A stretch of DNA of 64,000 bases from Spirometra erinaceieuropaei (Eukaryota; Platyhelminthes; Cestoda; Diphyllobothriidea; Diphyllobothriidae): positions 1,614,728-1,678,727 of the forward strand of contig CACRXP010000031.1 of assembly GCA_902702965.1 (NCBI GenBank), written 5' to 3'. Positions 45,474 through 56,536 of the stretch are shown here, in pieces. Under the pieces are notes generated by a model. That model did not search any database, had not been told where the DNA came from, and saw nothing but the letters and a program-made list of their open reading frames with translations. The number at the start of each line of letters is the position of its first letter. Position 1 is the first letter of the stretch. A program made the translations under genes and the position numbers.

Positions 45474-45887
45474 GCTAGATCGCAGTTGGTAGCCAGGAAT
45501 GGGGAAGTGGACGGCGATCCTAATCCTAACCTTAACCCTAACCTTTAACGTTAACCGTTAACCCTAACGGCAACGCTAACCCCAACCATAACCGAAATCG
45601 TTAACGTAACCGTAGTCCTTAGACATAGCCATAACCGGAAAACCTAAGCGTAATGCTGAAACCCAATCGTACGCTCAAACCTTAACCGTAACCTGAAAAC
45701 CTAAGTCTAAAGGCATAACCCTAACATGAAAATCGGAAACAATTAACCGGTACCCTAATCCTAACCTCGAACGTAAAACGGAAGCCAAATGGGTCAGATG
45801 TAATTATGGAGCCCCACTAAAAAGCCCCAGTAAACAAACTTCCTAGCCACTTGTAATACGGGGCCTGGCTACCAACTGCGATCTAGC
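45474..45887. repeat. Telomere-like array bracketed by inverted repeats
   Basis: 24-bp perfect inverted repeats (45474-45497 and 45864-45887; GCTAGATCGCAGTTGGTAGC...) enclose about 270 bp of degenerate CCCTAA-type units (CTAACCTTAACCCTAACC, AACCGTTAACCCTAACGG) and a 90-bp unique flank that recurs at 32.8 kb. Confidence 0.85.
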
Positions 45888-45899
45888 CGTTTTCCACTT

Positions 45900-47490
45900 T
45901 TGTATTCTCGAATAAACTTATATCTTTTTATCACCTGTGCTGCCTATAATATGTCCCGTACGCCTGTCTATCCCGATGCCGTCCACTCTGAAGTTCAAGG
46001 CCTGTTAGACCGAATTTTCCAATCGACTGGACCATCTGAGTTCAAGCTACCATCGTCCCCTTTCTTCGTTACCCGTGATCCGACGTCCGCTACTCGCTCG
46101 GTCGCTACAAGAGGGAGCACTGTGAATTGGCGAGGTGAGTTATATTGACTGGCCCCGCGAAAAAAGTGCCCAGTTGGAACTGCTCACTTGGGATTCTATT
46201 TGGTTTCATTATTGACGTGTTCTAGAAGTCATCTGGCTGCATTTTTGTCTCAGCTAACGTTGCAAATGAAGATGTATGGGCCTTCGAAATGTCAGTTCGA
46301 CTGCCTCCGTGTGCTATCTCGTCCCCATGAATTTTAGAAGGTAGTGTATTTAGACAAGCCAGACGACTATTCAATCGACTGAAAACTTTGTGCGATGGCT
46401 CTCAAAGTCAATAGCATCAACCCTGAATGCGCGGAGCAGGAAGGTATTTTAAACTGCCTGGTTGTCACATTAAAGTGAACAACGTTCGGATAAGAAATTA
46501 AGACGTATGAAAGGCGCTTGCAGTCCTCCATCTCCTATTTCGTAGCGAAATACCTAAAACGTTAATTCTAGAGTAGAACTCGCAAATTCGTTACAATCCA
46601 AAGAGCGGCAGAAAAGTCGGCGAAAACAGGAAGTGCATCTGGAGTGCTCGTGTCTACGCACGTGGGAGAAGTAGAAGGATACTTCGAATGTCCTCAAGAT
46701 TGCAGCAGTGACCAAGCGATCGCGAGATTTCTTTCACAATGCATAGCACAGAGATGGGACACTAGACTTCGACGGGAGCAGAAGAGGTGGTTGGCATGCC
46801 AATGACGGGGCTACACGCCTGGCTAACCAATGCGATCGATCACGTCTTCCGGCAACATGATTTGAAACTGGTTCACAGTGAGGTAATGAGACTTATTCCG
46901 ATGAGCGGTCTTTCTCCGCCAAAATAAATGTCGTGGGTCTTTGACCTACTGCGGCGCGTTAAAAGATGGTGCTTCAATGGTTGTCAGCTGGCGGGATAAC
47001 ATAACCGCCAAAACAGAGGACCATGTTTAAAGGGCTCATTTAGGTTGCCGTATCGGGGCAACCCTCACTGATACGGCGTCCGACTTATCGCAACCTATTC
47101 CATGGGACTTAAGGAACAATGAAGGGTGTAGCAGGCTTACGTGCGGACTAAGCTAAAGGCAGTGACTGCGCACACGTCAGGTCCCGGTGGTTTAGGCCTC
47201 GAACTGCCATTGGAAACTGATGTGTGGAAAGAGGGAGCGAAGCAGTGAATGAGGCTGATGATAGCTGACTCCTATGGCATTTCTCATTCTGCACTTCTGC
47301 CTCGGTATTCCGTTACCCACCGACTGCAATGAAATACCGGCTTTTGTGCCGCCGTGAACCAGTAATTGGGGTTAAACAACCTGGTCGGGACATTAAGTGT
47401 AAATATTGTCCGTAACATACTAGGTAGTAAGAAATAGGGAAAACTGTCGAAGAAAGCACAAAAGGTAGGCTAAAGTTGTGAGCAGCTACG
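45900..47490. other. ABCC intron, no gene recognised
   Basis: An 82-codon plus frame at 45900-46148 is open but has no known motif. No repeat family was named. Confidence 0.35.
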
Positions 47491-47493
47491 TAC

Positions 47494-47590
47494 TCAGGAC
47501 TTCGAGAAGGCGATCCACGTCCACTGTGAGAAAGTTTACAATTTGCCCTGCCGTGTAGTCTCCTCGAGCTTCCGAAGAAAGTTTCAAGGT
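47494..47590 (-). CDS. ABCC short exon: TMD1 loop with G-x-IVN-x-(L/M)-x-VD motif
   Basis: A 97-nt exon between CGTCATCTAG and GTACGT. It reads TLKLSSEARGDYTAGQIVNF and then LTVDVDRLLEVL, which fits the strongly conserved MRP segment of the form GEIVNLMSVDAQR. It closes the gap between the upstream YRK end and the downstream TYIHVVW start with matching phases (0 in, 1 out). The frame is too short to stand out as an open reading frame, so it was found by the missing-motif logic. Confidence 0.85.
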
Positions 47591-48363
47591 CTAGATGACG
47601 AGGAAGGAAGTACGATAGACTGTCGTACCAACGTCGTGAACAGAGCGCCAGCACAATTACAATTACCCCCTCGACACCTACTTAACAACAGCAGTAGAAA
47701 AAAGTGAGGAAGTTTGCGAGCCTCGGAGAACGGTTGAAGAGCAAGAGCAGACGAGGTGAATCGATGAACACACAAAACTCAGACGTGGATTGATACACGA
47801 TACTACCAACAAGGGTGTTGGCCAAAGGCCCCGAAACGTGTTTCTTTAACGCTGTGTCGCTGCATGATGCAACAGCGAGAGATTCTCTAGTGTTTCAACG
47901 TGTTTTCTAGTAAATACCACCTTTTTCAGGGTCTGCACTTCGTACAGGCCCCACAGTTACCATGGTCCAAAGCCACTATGCCAGCCAACTGCGTATAATT
48001 AGCCGTCCCAGTGCCTGCCATCCCACTCTCCCCCCTGATGCTGACGGTAATTTTGTTTTTCACCTCATCCACCCAGACCCTCCCCCCGCCAACCCCAGCT
48101 ACAGAAAAACTTCTGCTTGCCCGCATTTTCTTTTTAATCACTTCGATAGCAATATAAATGTAAAGGCCTGATGAGAATTTATCGAAAGCTTACGTATGCT
48201 CGCCAGATTGTCTTTCGAATTCTTCAATGGGAGTTTTTGCAACTCAAATTTAGTTAAACTGTGAAGCAGGCAACATATTCAGAGGGCTTAGCAACCTTCC
48301 AGCTGGATGACGAAATACTGGGCAGAGCCTCATTACATGAAAATAAGCACAGTGACCACGAAC

Positions 48364-48544
48364 CTTTCGATAAATGGCAGCCATCAGGGCTGATTTCGCC
48401 GAAAGTGCAGCCGAGAAGCCCACGTAGAAGCCCTGGTTAAACAGGAATGAACTGATAAAGGTACCGACGAAGAATCCACTGGCCAAGACATAACCGTACC
48501 AGTTGGGGTAGGTGGACTCACTGGCGAGAAAGCGTAGCAGGGCA
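48364..48544 (-). CDS. ABCC exon: TMD1 helix 2 and cytoplasmic loop
   Basis: It encodes ALLRFLASE, then a membrane segment (WYGYVLASGFFVGTFISSFL) and ends with SAKSALMAAIYRK, the conserved MRP loop that precedes the YRKAL-type motif. The acceptor is TTGGACTTCCAG and the donor is GTTCGT. The 181-nt length brings the frame to phase 0. Confidence 0.88.
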
Positions 48545-48549
48545 CTGGA

Positions 48550-49950
48550 AGTCCAATGAGAAAAACCAGAGAAGGTTAGTAGGCTGGGAAAAGGTTTAAG
48601 AGAAAATTCAAAAAAGAGAATCGTCAATTTAATAGCAGGAGGTAAGGGGGGAGTTGTTTGAGACTAAAACTATCGGTGGCCGCGTACCCTACCAATTCTG
48701 ATCTTATATGTCTCTCATTTTGCGCTTATTGACGAATTCCCGCGACAGCTTCCGTCGACAACTGTACGCAAGATCACCGAATGCCTGCTGTGGGCGCTGG
48801 AGCTGTAATTCTTGCAAATGGACAGCCAGTAAAATATTAGATTTTCATTGGATTAGTAACTAACTTCCTTAACTTACTGTTGTTGTTCACATTTAAAGTG
48901 TTGACACCAATGATACAAAATTATTTCAATTTTTAAAAAACCATACGAGCCTAAATTAAGTTAGAAATGACTCAAGAGAGAGATAACATCCAAGAAGAGA
49001 CCAAATGTGCCATCCAGTTTCCCGATGGTGTGGGAGATGCCTTGGGATCAAAACATATACAAATGGGAAGAGATGCCAACCTCCACTTCAAACTGCGTGA
49101 GCCGCCTAGCTTATAATCCGCCTGAATTTGTAGCTGTCACTATGGTTAGTTTTTCTGATGATGAATAGACATGCCCACCCCTCTGCTGTGCATCACCATA
49201 TCGTTTGTATCCAAAACCCAGTTAAGACGCCCTCAAGGCTGGGAGCCATTAAAGCCGTCCATATTTCGCCTCGATGTATTCAATTACTTCAACAGTCAGT
49301 ATACCCCTAGCGCTCCACAATTAGCTATTCTATCATCAACTCTTCCATCGTGGCCTTCGGTAGACGTGGCAAGTATTATCTCAAATCCCCAAGCCCATGC
49401 TGTTTAGAGGACGTAAGCGAAAAGAGTCAAGTTCTTTGTCCAGAAGTTTTTGGTTAGCGAAAGTCTACGTGGACGAGTTACGTAATGGCTCAAAGGAGTA
49501 AAGGTTCCTTTGCATATTAATAATAATATAGATTAATTGATGATGACATTCAACCACCTGCCACCAGAATGCGGATGTCGAACTGTACAGGAGGATATAT
49601 GAAGGAAAAGGCATTCTCACAAGTCAGGCATTGACGACGACTAATCCTGCAAGCTGGTGCTGCTCGCCCTATCAACTGCACACTGTCTAAAGAATAAACA
49701 AGATACGTGCATCCAATCGCATCCAGAATCCTCTCAGTCTCCAGACCTGAATTCTGCTAAAAACGTTTAGGACTGCCGTAGGGACCGGAAATATACCCGC
49801 ACTACCATTCACAGCGGAATGCCCTTCGTCGATGACACAAACGACATCAACTGACGCTTCCAGTGACTTCTATCTCCTTTAACCTGTGTGTTGACAAGCA
49901 AACATAGTACAAAATATGTCGTCAATAAGACATGTGTCCGACACGCAGAT
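48550..49950. other. ABCC intron, no gene recognised
   Basis: AT-rich. A 78-codon plus frame at 49171-49407 has no known motif. Confidence 0.35.
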
Positions 49951-49955
49951 TTTAC

Positions 49956-50294
49956 CTCAAGAGGAGGGGACTCATGTAGACGGTGAAAACGCGGATGAAG
50001 TGACAGATCCAGCAAACCATGAGCCTCGGACCGAAGGCCCTACACAAGCTTTTCACCAATAAAAAGGCGTACTGACGGCCCTCGGGGTGGAAGCGATCAA
50101 CCTCCTTATTTGCGTCCGAGAGCTGCACCTGCGACACGTCGCCATCATCCCCACCCGGACAGAGTGCCAGGGTTGGTGAATTCGCCTGTGTCTCCGACAA
50201 GAGTGACTGGTTTGAATCGTCCTGGTCGTTGTTATTGATGTTGTTGATGATGCGGTTGGAGGTTTGAGTTGGCCTGTCCACATCAGCAGTGTCG
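49956..50294 (-). CDS. ABCC exon: L0 linker end and first TMD1 helix
   Basis: The exon begins after a pyrimidine-rich acceptor ending CACCACCAG and enters in phase 2. It encodes an acidic, low-complexity linker rich in Asn, Asp and Gln, then YAFLLVKSLCRAFGPRLMVC, the conserved start of the first TMD1 helix, and ends at SPLLL before a GTAAAA donor. The 339 nt fit 1 + 112 codons + 2, so it joins the next exon as SPLLL-S-ALLRF. Confidence 0.85.
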
Positions 50295-50364
50295 CTGGTG
50301 GTGAAAAATCACCCACCGAAGCCGTAAAAAGACAAGCAAAATGAGTATGCCCAAAATATGAAAT

Positions 50365-51960
50365 GTCGGAAAAATGTTATTCATCAAAATTAAACGTAGA
50401 TAAGGTAGATGTGGAATTTCGTGAAATGTTAACCGAAATTCTGAAATGTGTTTTTAATTCGGAAATGTTACTTAATTAAGGTTGTAACATTCATTCTTGT
50501 GCAGCATTATCCCAAGATTTTTCAGTCTCGTCAGGGAACTGACTTTCGAATGCTCTCATTCTCGACAGCCAGCATAAACTACACTGTGAAAGTTTCGATT
50601 GATTTCAGGTGCTCTTATAAATTCAAAAATATTTTATGAAAAACATGTGCAGAAATATTTATTCCATCTCTCATTCAGAAAAAATAAGTCTTTCTTAAAT
50701 TTTATGCTTGCCGGAAGGAAATCGTTCGGTTTTTAGAAGTTTTCTCTATTCCCGAACAAGGTACGCTTTCGAGTATTCATCAGCAGGCCTGTACAGCGAT
50801 ATAAGGGGGGGTATTGTAGCAAGAGTTAAATAGCCAATAAAAGTCAGTATGGGGAGCGGGTTGAGGGGAATTCAGAGGTCAGGAGTCTGGGCATAATTCT
50901 GTCAGGGGCTCAAGGAGGGGAGTGGGGAATGTGTCTGGTTGTTAGCTGTACCTGTTTCATCGTTGTAACTCGACGCAACAGGTGTAAACACCCGAAGGGC
51001 ATCACAAAAATGTCATTTTAAAGCAGAATTGCCTATCTTCCCTGTCTTCTGTCCCTTGTCTTTATGACACGTAAAATGAACAGGCAAGAAATCTAAAATT
51101 TTAGAAAAGAAACTGTTATTTATTAAAATTAAACATAGATAAAGTAGATGTGTTATCTCAGGAGATGTTAACCGTAATTATGAAATGCGTTTCCGACTCG
51201 AAAGCATTACTTAAATAATATTATTATCTTCATACTCGTGCAGCATAGTCCCAAGATATTTCAGTCACGGCAACAGGGGGTGGCATTCGGGCGTAAAAAC
51301 TACACACCGAAAGCTGAAGACTTAAAGGGTTTTCTATTTTCCCACAGACTTCCCATGTGCTGATAAATCCAAATAATGATATCCTCTTTAAATTTGATAT
51401 TTGAAGAAACAGTAGCTTTCGGTCTTGTAAAACCTTTTCAGTTTTAAATAATTTCGAACCCGACCTGTCATTACACTTGCGCTGTGAGTTCCCAAAGTAC
51501 AAGCTGTATGCTTTCCGTACAGGAAAAATCATTCATACGACTCATAAAGTTTTACCATGAACATAAGGCTTTACAAATCGGCATATAACGGTCTAAGAAA
51601 ACTACATGATTATGAACCTCTTTAAAACTGAAAAATACCCTTACCTTAAACATAACATCTGAAGGAGATGTAATTTTCCACCAGATGAACAAAACACAAA
51701 CACTCCTATGCTTGTTTTCTACAAAATATATTCGAATTTGAAAGAAAATGAAAAAATTTACTACTTAAACAGCAATTGTTTCACGGAATGTAGTTCTTAC
51801 AAGCGACCAGAAAGGAGTGCATTTTAAAGTTGGTACCCTGACGTGACTACAGCAACCTGAGATCATGTTACACGAGAGTAAAAATTATAATATTCTAAAA
51901 TGATATTTTCAAATCGAAAACACATTTCCGAAATCCAGCAAATACTTCACGAGATAGTAT
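50365..51960. repeat. Nested fold-back family copies
   Basis: The left end (GAAATGTTAACCGAAATTCTG, GAAATGTGTTTT, near 50420) and right end (AAAACACATTTCCGAAATCC, near 51915) are inverse. A second left end occurs at 51105-51190 (GATAAAGTAGATGTG, GATGTTAACCGTAATT). It is the same family as at 26.3 kb. The interior is AT-rich and non-coding. Confidence 0.65.
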
Positions 51961-51980
51961 ATCTGCTGTACATATATATA

Positions 51981-52065
51981 TGTTGAAAAGAGATGGGTTC
52001 TTTGGGACAAGAGGGTTTATTGCGTAAACAAACCCTCTTGTCCCAAAGAACCCATCTCTTTTCAA
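51981..52065. repeat. Perfect palindrome made of PLE-B 3'-terminal sequence
   Basis: 37-bp arms (51981-52017 and 52029-52065) with an 11-bp loop. The arm contains CCCAAAGAACC...TTTTCAAC next to ATATAT, the terminal sequence of PLE-B (CCCAAAGAACCTTAC..TTCAACATAT at 8.85 kb). Confidence 0.88.
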
Positions 52066-52101
52066 CTTATATCGCTTGGGATGCCTACCTTTCAATACTT
52101 A

Positions 52102-52104
<3 letters not shown>

Positions 52105-52133
<29 letters not shown>
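52105..52133. repeat. TA microsatellite at PLE-D left edge
   Basis: About 14 TA units immediately before PLE-D. Confidence 0.9.
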
Positions 52134-52138
<5 letters not shown>

Positions 52139-52171
52139 AGAAAAGGCGATCTCGGGAACCATGGTTTTACT

Positions 52172-52213
52172 GTCCTGACGTTTCAAAAGCATACAAGCTT
52201 CCATCGTCGGAGG
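52172..52213 (-). ncRNA. Hammerhead-like motif with CCGACGA core (PLE-D left)
   Basis: Stem I TCC/GGA, core CCGACGA (U4 to C), extra T, stem II GGAAGC/GCTTTT with two G-T wobbles, GAA-ACGT-C. The U4 change should impair a standard hammerhead. Confidence 0.5.
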
Positions 52214-52233
52214 TGAGTGTGGTATCGCGCCTC

Positions 52234-52244
52234 ACAGTATTTAT
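52234..52244 (-). promoter_or_regulatory. TATAAATACTG box in PLE-D left pLTR
   Basis: Minus-strand copy, about 21 bp upstream of the hammerhead-like motif. Confidence 0.5.
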
Positions 52245-52642
52245 AGGTGGGTGACAGTCATGTCAAGACGGGTTTTGTTCTTACATACGAAGTCAGGGCG
52301 GCAGGGAGGAAGGGGCGGGGAGGGAGTCCTAGAGCGTCTTCTCGCCGGATGAAGGGGGGGGGGGTGGCGGTGGATCAGCTTTAGTGGTCACCAGCGCCTG
52401 CACACAGGGACTGTGGCGGACGGGGGGGAGGGAGGGTGACGGGAAGTACTCAATCTACATAGGGGGCCGGCGTTGAGACGTTGGTGGTCGTCGCCCGTAC
52501 CTTCATTGACCTTAACTGTCGTCCAAGGCTGGCAATCTTGTTTACGCCGCAACGACTGTCCGTTTTCTCGTCCGCCGGACTAGTAAATGGAACGGCTGTG
52601 GTGACGACTGCGAAACGGTGGGTGGCTGAACATGGCAGGCGA

Positions 52643-55018
52643 ATGATTCGGGCGCTTCTCCAAGATTGCCATCTTCGACTGCGTAAATACAACAGGGTTT
52701 TGAGCCAGGCGGTTACAAAGTGCGTCGAACTCATCGGTGAGGACGGAGTCACACATTTGCAACAAGTGATTAATAAACGGGCCAGAAACCTGCGAGCAAC
52801 AAGAGATGCCGAGCTGGCGGTCAAGCTCCAGAGTATAAGCCAATCATCTCAAGAGGAGAACGAAGTCCTGGTGCACAACATGTCCTCTAAGCAGCTGACC
52901 CCTGCACAAATGAAAGCGCTGAGTCATGAGGCCTGCTTTAACACCACAGACGCCGATCCGGTCAATCTCGTGGCCACGGTTGAGTCGATTCTCAAACAAG
53001 CCGGGGAATCCGACGAAACAAAGCAACTCATTCGACAGTAGGTAACCTCTTTGGCGATGGCGCACAAACCACGTGCAACTATTACCAAGGCCGAGCAGAG
53101 TGCTCTCAAGACACTGAGGGCTGACACCAGCATCGTGATTCTACCAGCAGACAAAGGGCTCTCCACAGTTGTGATGGATAAGGCAGACTACATTCAGAAA
53201 GCCAATGCCCTACTGGAGGACCGACAGGCGTACCTACCATGTTACGATGAACCGATGAGGAAGCTGGTGACGCAACTGGACAAGACCCTCGTCGGCATGC
53301 AAACCAGCAAGACAATAAATAAATCGGTACGACTGGCCATTAAGCCAGTAGACGCGGCCGCACCTCTCTTTTACGGACTGCCAAAGGTACACAAAGCCGG
53401 GGTGCCCCTCCGGCCAATCGTATCATTGCGCGGCGCACCTACATTCAATTTGGCTAAATGGATGTCCCGAAACCTGAGGTCTCTCACCTCGAACGCGGGC
53501 ACGACGGTCTGTTCAGCGACTCAGTTCCTGGAGCGGATCAAAGGGATGAGACTTACCGAAGACGAGGTCATGGTGTCATTCGACGTCACTTCTCTTTTCA
53601 CTTCGATTCCGCAAGACCTGGCAGTCGAAACGGTCAGCGAGCTGCTCGAGAGTCAGTACGACGAGACGGGCGTGACGATAAAACGGAGACATCTCGTCCA
53701 ATTGCTGAGATTCTGCCTGAAGACGTACTTTACCTTCGAAGGTACGACCTACGAGCAGGTCAAGGGGACGCCAATGGGATCGCCGCTCTCGGGCTTCATC
53801 GCAGAGGCAGTTCTCCAAAAAGTAGAGACCCTAGTTTTCGCAGCCTATAAGCCGAAATTTTGGACTCGATATGTCGATGATACCTTCGTTATCATTAAGC
53901 GGCAAAAGGTCCAAGAATTCCACGACGTCCTGAACTCTGTTTTCCCTGACATCCAGTTCACAATGGAGGCGGAAGCCAACAACCAACTGCCGTTCCTGGA
54001 CGTTCTCGTCCATCGAAAACCAAATGGGCACTTAAAAACGACGGTATATAGGAAGGCCACTAATACGCGCCAAATCCTGACCTTCCACAGTAAGCACCCG
54101 TTGTGCCACAAACGCAGTTGTGTGCGAACACTCTACAGAAGGGCAGAAACACACTGCAGCGAGCCGGACGACAGAAAGTCAGAACTACGCTACCTCCAGC
54201 GCCTCTTCATGTCCAACGGGTATCCGCGCAACTTCATCGAACGCGGCAGACAGGCCGGACCGAGCCGACGTTTGGAAACAGAACGGCCAAAAATATGGCG
54301 GGCGCTTCCATACATCGATGGCGTTTCTGATGCGGTCTCCCGTCTCTTAAGACCGCTGGGGATCGGCATCGCCCACCGACCGGAGTCAACAATTCGACAT
54401 CTGGTCATGAGACCTAAGGCCCCTCTGCCACCAGGTGAAACCACGAACGTCATCTACCGAATCCAGTGTAACTCCTGTGAAGCCAACTACATTGGGGAGA
54501 CGGGCAAACGACTACAGACCCGTGTTGGAGAACACATGAGGGCAGTAAGGCGAATGGACCCTTTGTCTCTGGTGGCCGAACACTGCGCCGATTCCGGACA
54601 CACGTTTGCCTTTCAGCATGTCAAAATTCTGGGCCGAGGAAGCGACCGCATAGCCAGGGAAACAATCGAGGCTTGGCACACAGGGACAACCTCCATCAAC
54701 CGTTGTGTGTCTCTTCCCGCTGCCTATCAAGCCCTTCGAGCGCAGCTCAGTAAACAAATGAGCAGACGTGAACCCAGGCTAAACATGAATCCAGACATGA
54801 GTGAGTCCATGGCGGATGCACACTCAGCCACCATTCAACCTGGTTCCGACCAAGGCGCAGTCGTCACCACAGCCGTTCCATTTACTAGTCCGGCGGACGA
54901 GAAAACGGACAGTCGTTGCGGCGTAAACAAGATTGCCAGCCTTGGACGACAGTTAAGGTCAATGAAGGTACGGGCGACGACCACCAACGTCTCAACGCCG
55001 GCCCCCTATGTAGATTGA
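52643..55018 (+). pseudogene. PLE-D polyprotein: RT plus GIY-YIG, one in-frame TAG
   Basis: From the first ATG outside the pLTR (52643) the frame runs to 55018 with a single TAG at 53039-53041 (IRQ-stop-VTSLAMAHK). The open part from 53051 has FYGLPKVHKAGVPLRPIVS (residues 107-125), FDVTSLFTSIP (177-187), TPMGSPLSGFIAE (240-252), YVDD (274-277), NNQLPFLDV and a GIY-YIG core NVIYRIQCNSCEANYIGETG (466-485) with RVGEH after it. A Cys pair (CNSC) lies in the GIY-YIG region. The protein would copy PLE RNA at nicked targets. The N-terminal 130 residues are basic with a LTPAQMKAL-type PLE motif. One stop aside, it looks functional; readthrough or a sequencing error is possible. Confidence 0.93.
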
Positions 55019-55220
55019 GTACTTCCCGTCACCCTCCCTCCCCCCCGTCCGCCACAGTCCCTGTGTGCAGGCGCTGGTGACCACTAAAGCTGATCCACCG
55101 CCACCCCCCCCCTTCATCCGGCGAGAAGACGCTCTAGGACTCCCTCCCCGCCCCTTCCTCCCTGCCGCCCTGACTTCGTATGTAAGAACAAAACCCGTCT
55201 TGACATGACTGTCACCCACC

Positions 55221-55231
55221 TATAAATACTG
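55221..55231 (+). promoter_or_regulatory. TATAAATACTG box in PLE-D right pLTR
   Basis: Plus-strand copy, about 20 bp upstream of the hammerhead-like motif. Tandem insertions would place it in front of the next unit. Confidence 0.5.
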
Positions 55232-55251
55232 TGAGGCGCGATACCACACTC

Positions 55252-55293
55252 ACCTCCGACGATGGAAGCTTGTATGCTTTTGAAACGTCAGGA
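55252..55293 (+). ncRNA. Hammerhead-like motif with CCGACGA core (PLE-D right)
   Basis: Same sequence as the left pLTR copy. Because both ends share it, the variant core was already present in the RNA that inserted. Confidence 0.5.
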
Positions 55294-55369
55294 CAGTAAA
55301 ACCATGGTTCCCGAGATCGCCTTTTCTTCTGATTTATGTCCGGGGACGCGCATCTTCGCTTCTATTAGC

Positions 55370-55640
55370 AATATATATATATATATATCAGCGAGGAGGG
55401 ACGACAGAGAATGCGGGTAGATTGATACAGCACTGTTTCGGGCTTATTCTGCCTTCATTCAGCCAATCCTAACCCTGACCACCACCAGCTGGGACCAGAA
55501 ACACAAACATGCGCACAGACGCACCTGACGCAGTCGGTCCACCACTGAGGCCTACCAGATGTGTCATAAGCACTTCATCGAACCGAAGTTCATCAGTGCC
55601 TCGCCACCTGTCATTCTCTGTCGCTGCAGATCGGGTATAT
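55370..55640 (+). repeat. TA microsatellite and dispersed repeat R1, copy 2
   Basis: A TA run (55371-55388) is followed by R1, which matches 22192-22446 over about 250 bp. Confidence 0.8.
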
Positions 55641-55739
55641 ATATATGTGTGTGTGTTGGATAATCTCAATGGGAGCATCTCTAGGGTGTTTTCGATGTTT
55701 ATTTGGGCATTTTCAATCACTCCCTCATGACAGAATAAT

Positions 55740-56530
55740 TCAGGTAGTTGGAAGTTTTGAGCTGAACTGAATAGGTAATAATCTGAAAAAATGCCCTATC
55801 TAGAAAGTGTACGAAATTCTTATCTGAAGAGCATGGAAGCCTTAAATATATGTTGGCCCTGATTTGATGGTGATTCCAAGCTTCTTCTGGGCAAATTTCC
55901 TAATGTGCTAAAGAACCAGTTCAGTACAAAGACCACGATGAATCTGTGTTCGGAACGATAGACTTGGTCCAGTGAACCACGTAAGGTTAGAATATCAGTT
56001 TCAGTCTACCTTGAATCTCAATCTGGAGACGATCCACTGAGAACGACAGGAGAATGCGATGTTATTGCTACTCAAAGTCAAATAATAACGTAGTGGGAGA
56101 GATGGAAAGCGACTGATGACAGCTGCAGGGTTTTATTCTTGACGCTACGTCAAATCATCGCGTTAGTCGAAAGCAAGAATAACAAAAGCGCAGACAGGCT
56201 GGAAGTGCATCAGGTAGCTCATCACAAATTATCCTGTTCGCTTACGTTTGTTTTTGGCTAGGCGTCTACACAAAGCCTACTCATTTTGTCGGAAATAAGG
56301 GGGAGCCGAATCTCTACGGAAATAAAACGCCCCGTAGGACTCCTTTGAAATATGCATCGGACGCAAAAGGTGTAGAGGTCATCTACAAAAGCCAGCCTCT
56401 ATCGCCCTTCAGCCAAGCGCGTATAATGCGCATTTGAAAAGTCTCGGAATAAAATGTCCAATCAACTGAGAAAGTTCTCGGTATTAAAGTAAAAACAGAC
56501 GCATCCATCAAGCAGCGTGATTTAAAGCAG
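55740..56530. other. ABCC intron, no gene recognised
   Basis: AT-rich, without a coding or repeat signal that I can name. Confidence 0.35.
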
Positions 56531-56536
56531 TGTTGA

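Larger units (their letters stand above)
52134..52612 (-). repeat. PLE-D left pLTR (inverted)
   Basis: Reverse complement of 54856-55334. It includes the coding sequence for the last about 50 residues of the PLE protein, on the minus strand. Confidence 0.95.
52134..55334 (+). mobile_element. Penelope-like element D, nearly intact, inverted pLTRs
   Basis: 479-bp inverted terminal repeats (52134-52612 and 54856-55334) appear identical by eye. Between them lies an RT plus GIY-YIG frame broken only by one TAG. Each repeat carries a TATA box and a hammerhead-like motif, and the ends read CAGAAGAAAAGG / CCTTTTCTTCTG. TA repeats lie next to both ends. This is the youngest-looking element in the window. 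Confidence 0.95.
54856..55334 (+). repeat. PLE-D right pLTR
   Basis: Spans the end of the polyprotein (from VVTTAVPFTSPADEKTDSRC to the stop at 55016-55018), a polypyrimidine 3' region, the TATA box and the hammerhead-like motif. Confidence 0.95.

Noticed and set aside
47810..47860. CCCCGAAACGTG as another hammerhead core
   Set aside because: No CTGANGA upstream and no stem I. The GGCC pairing alone is not enough.
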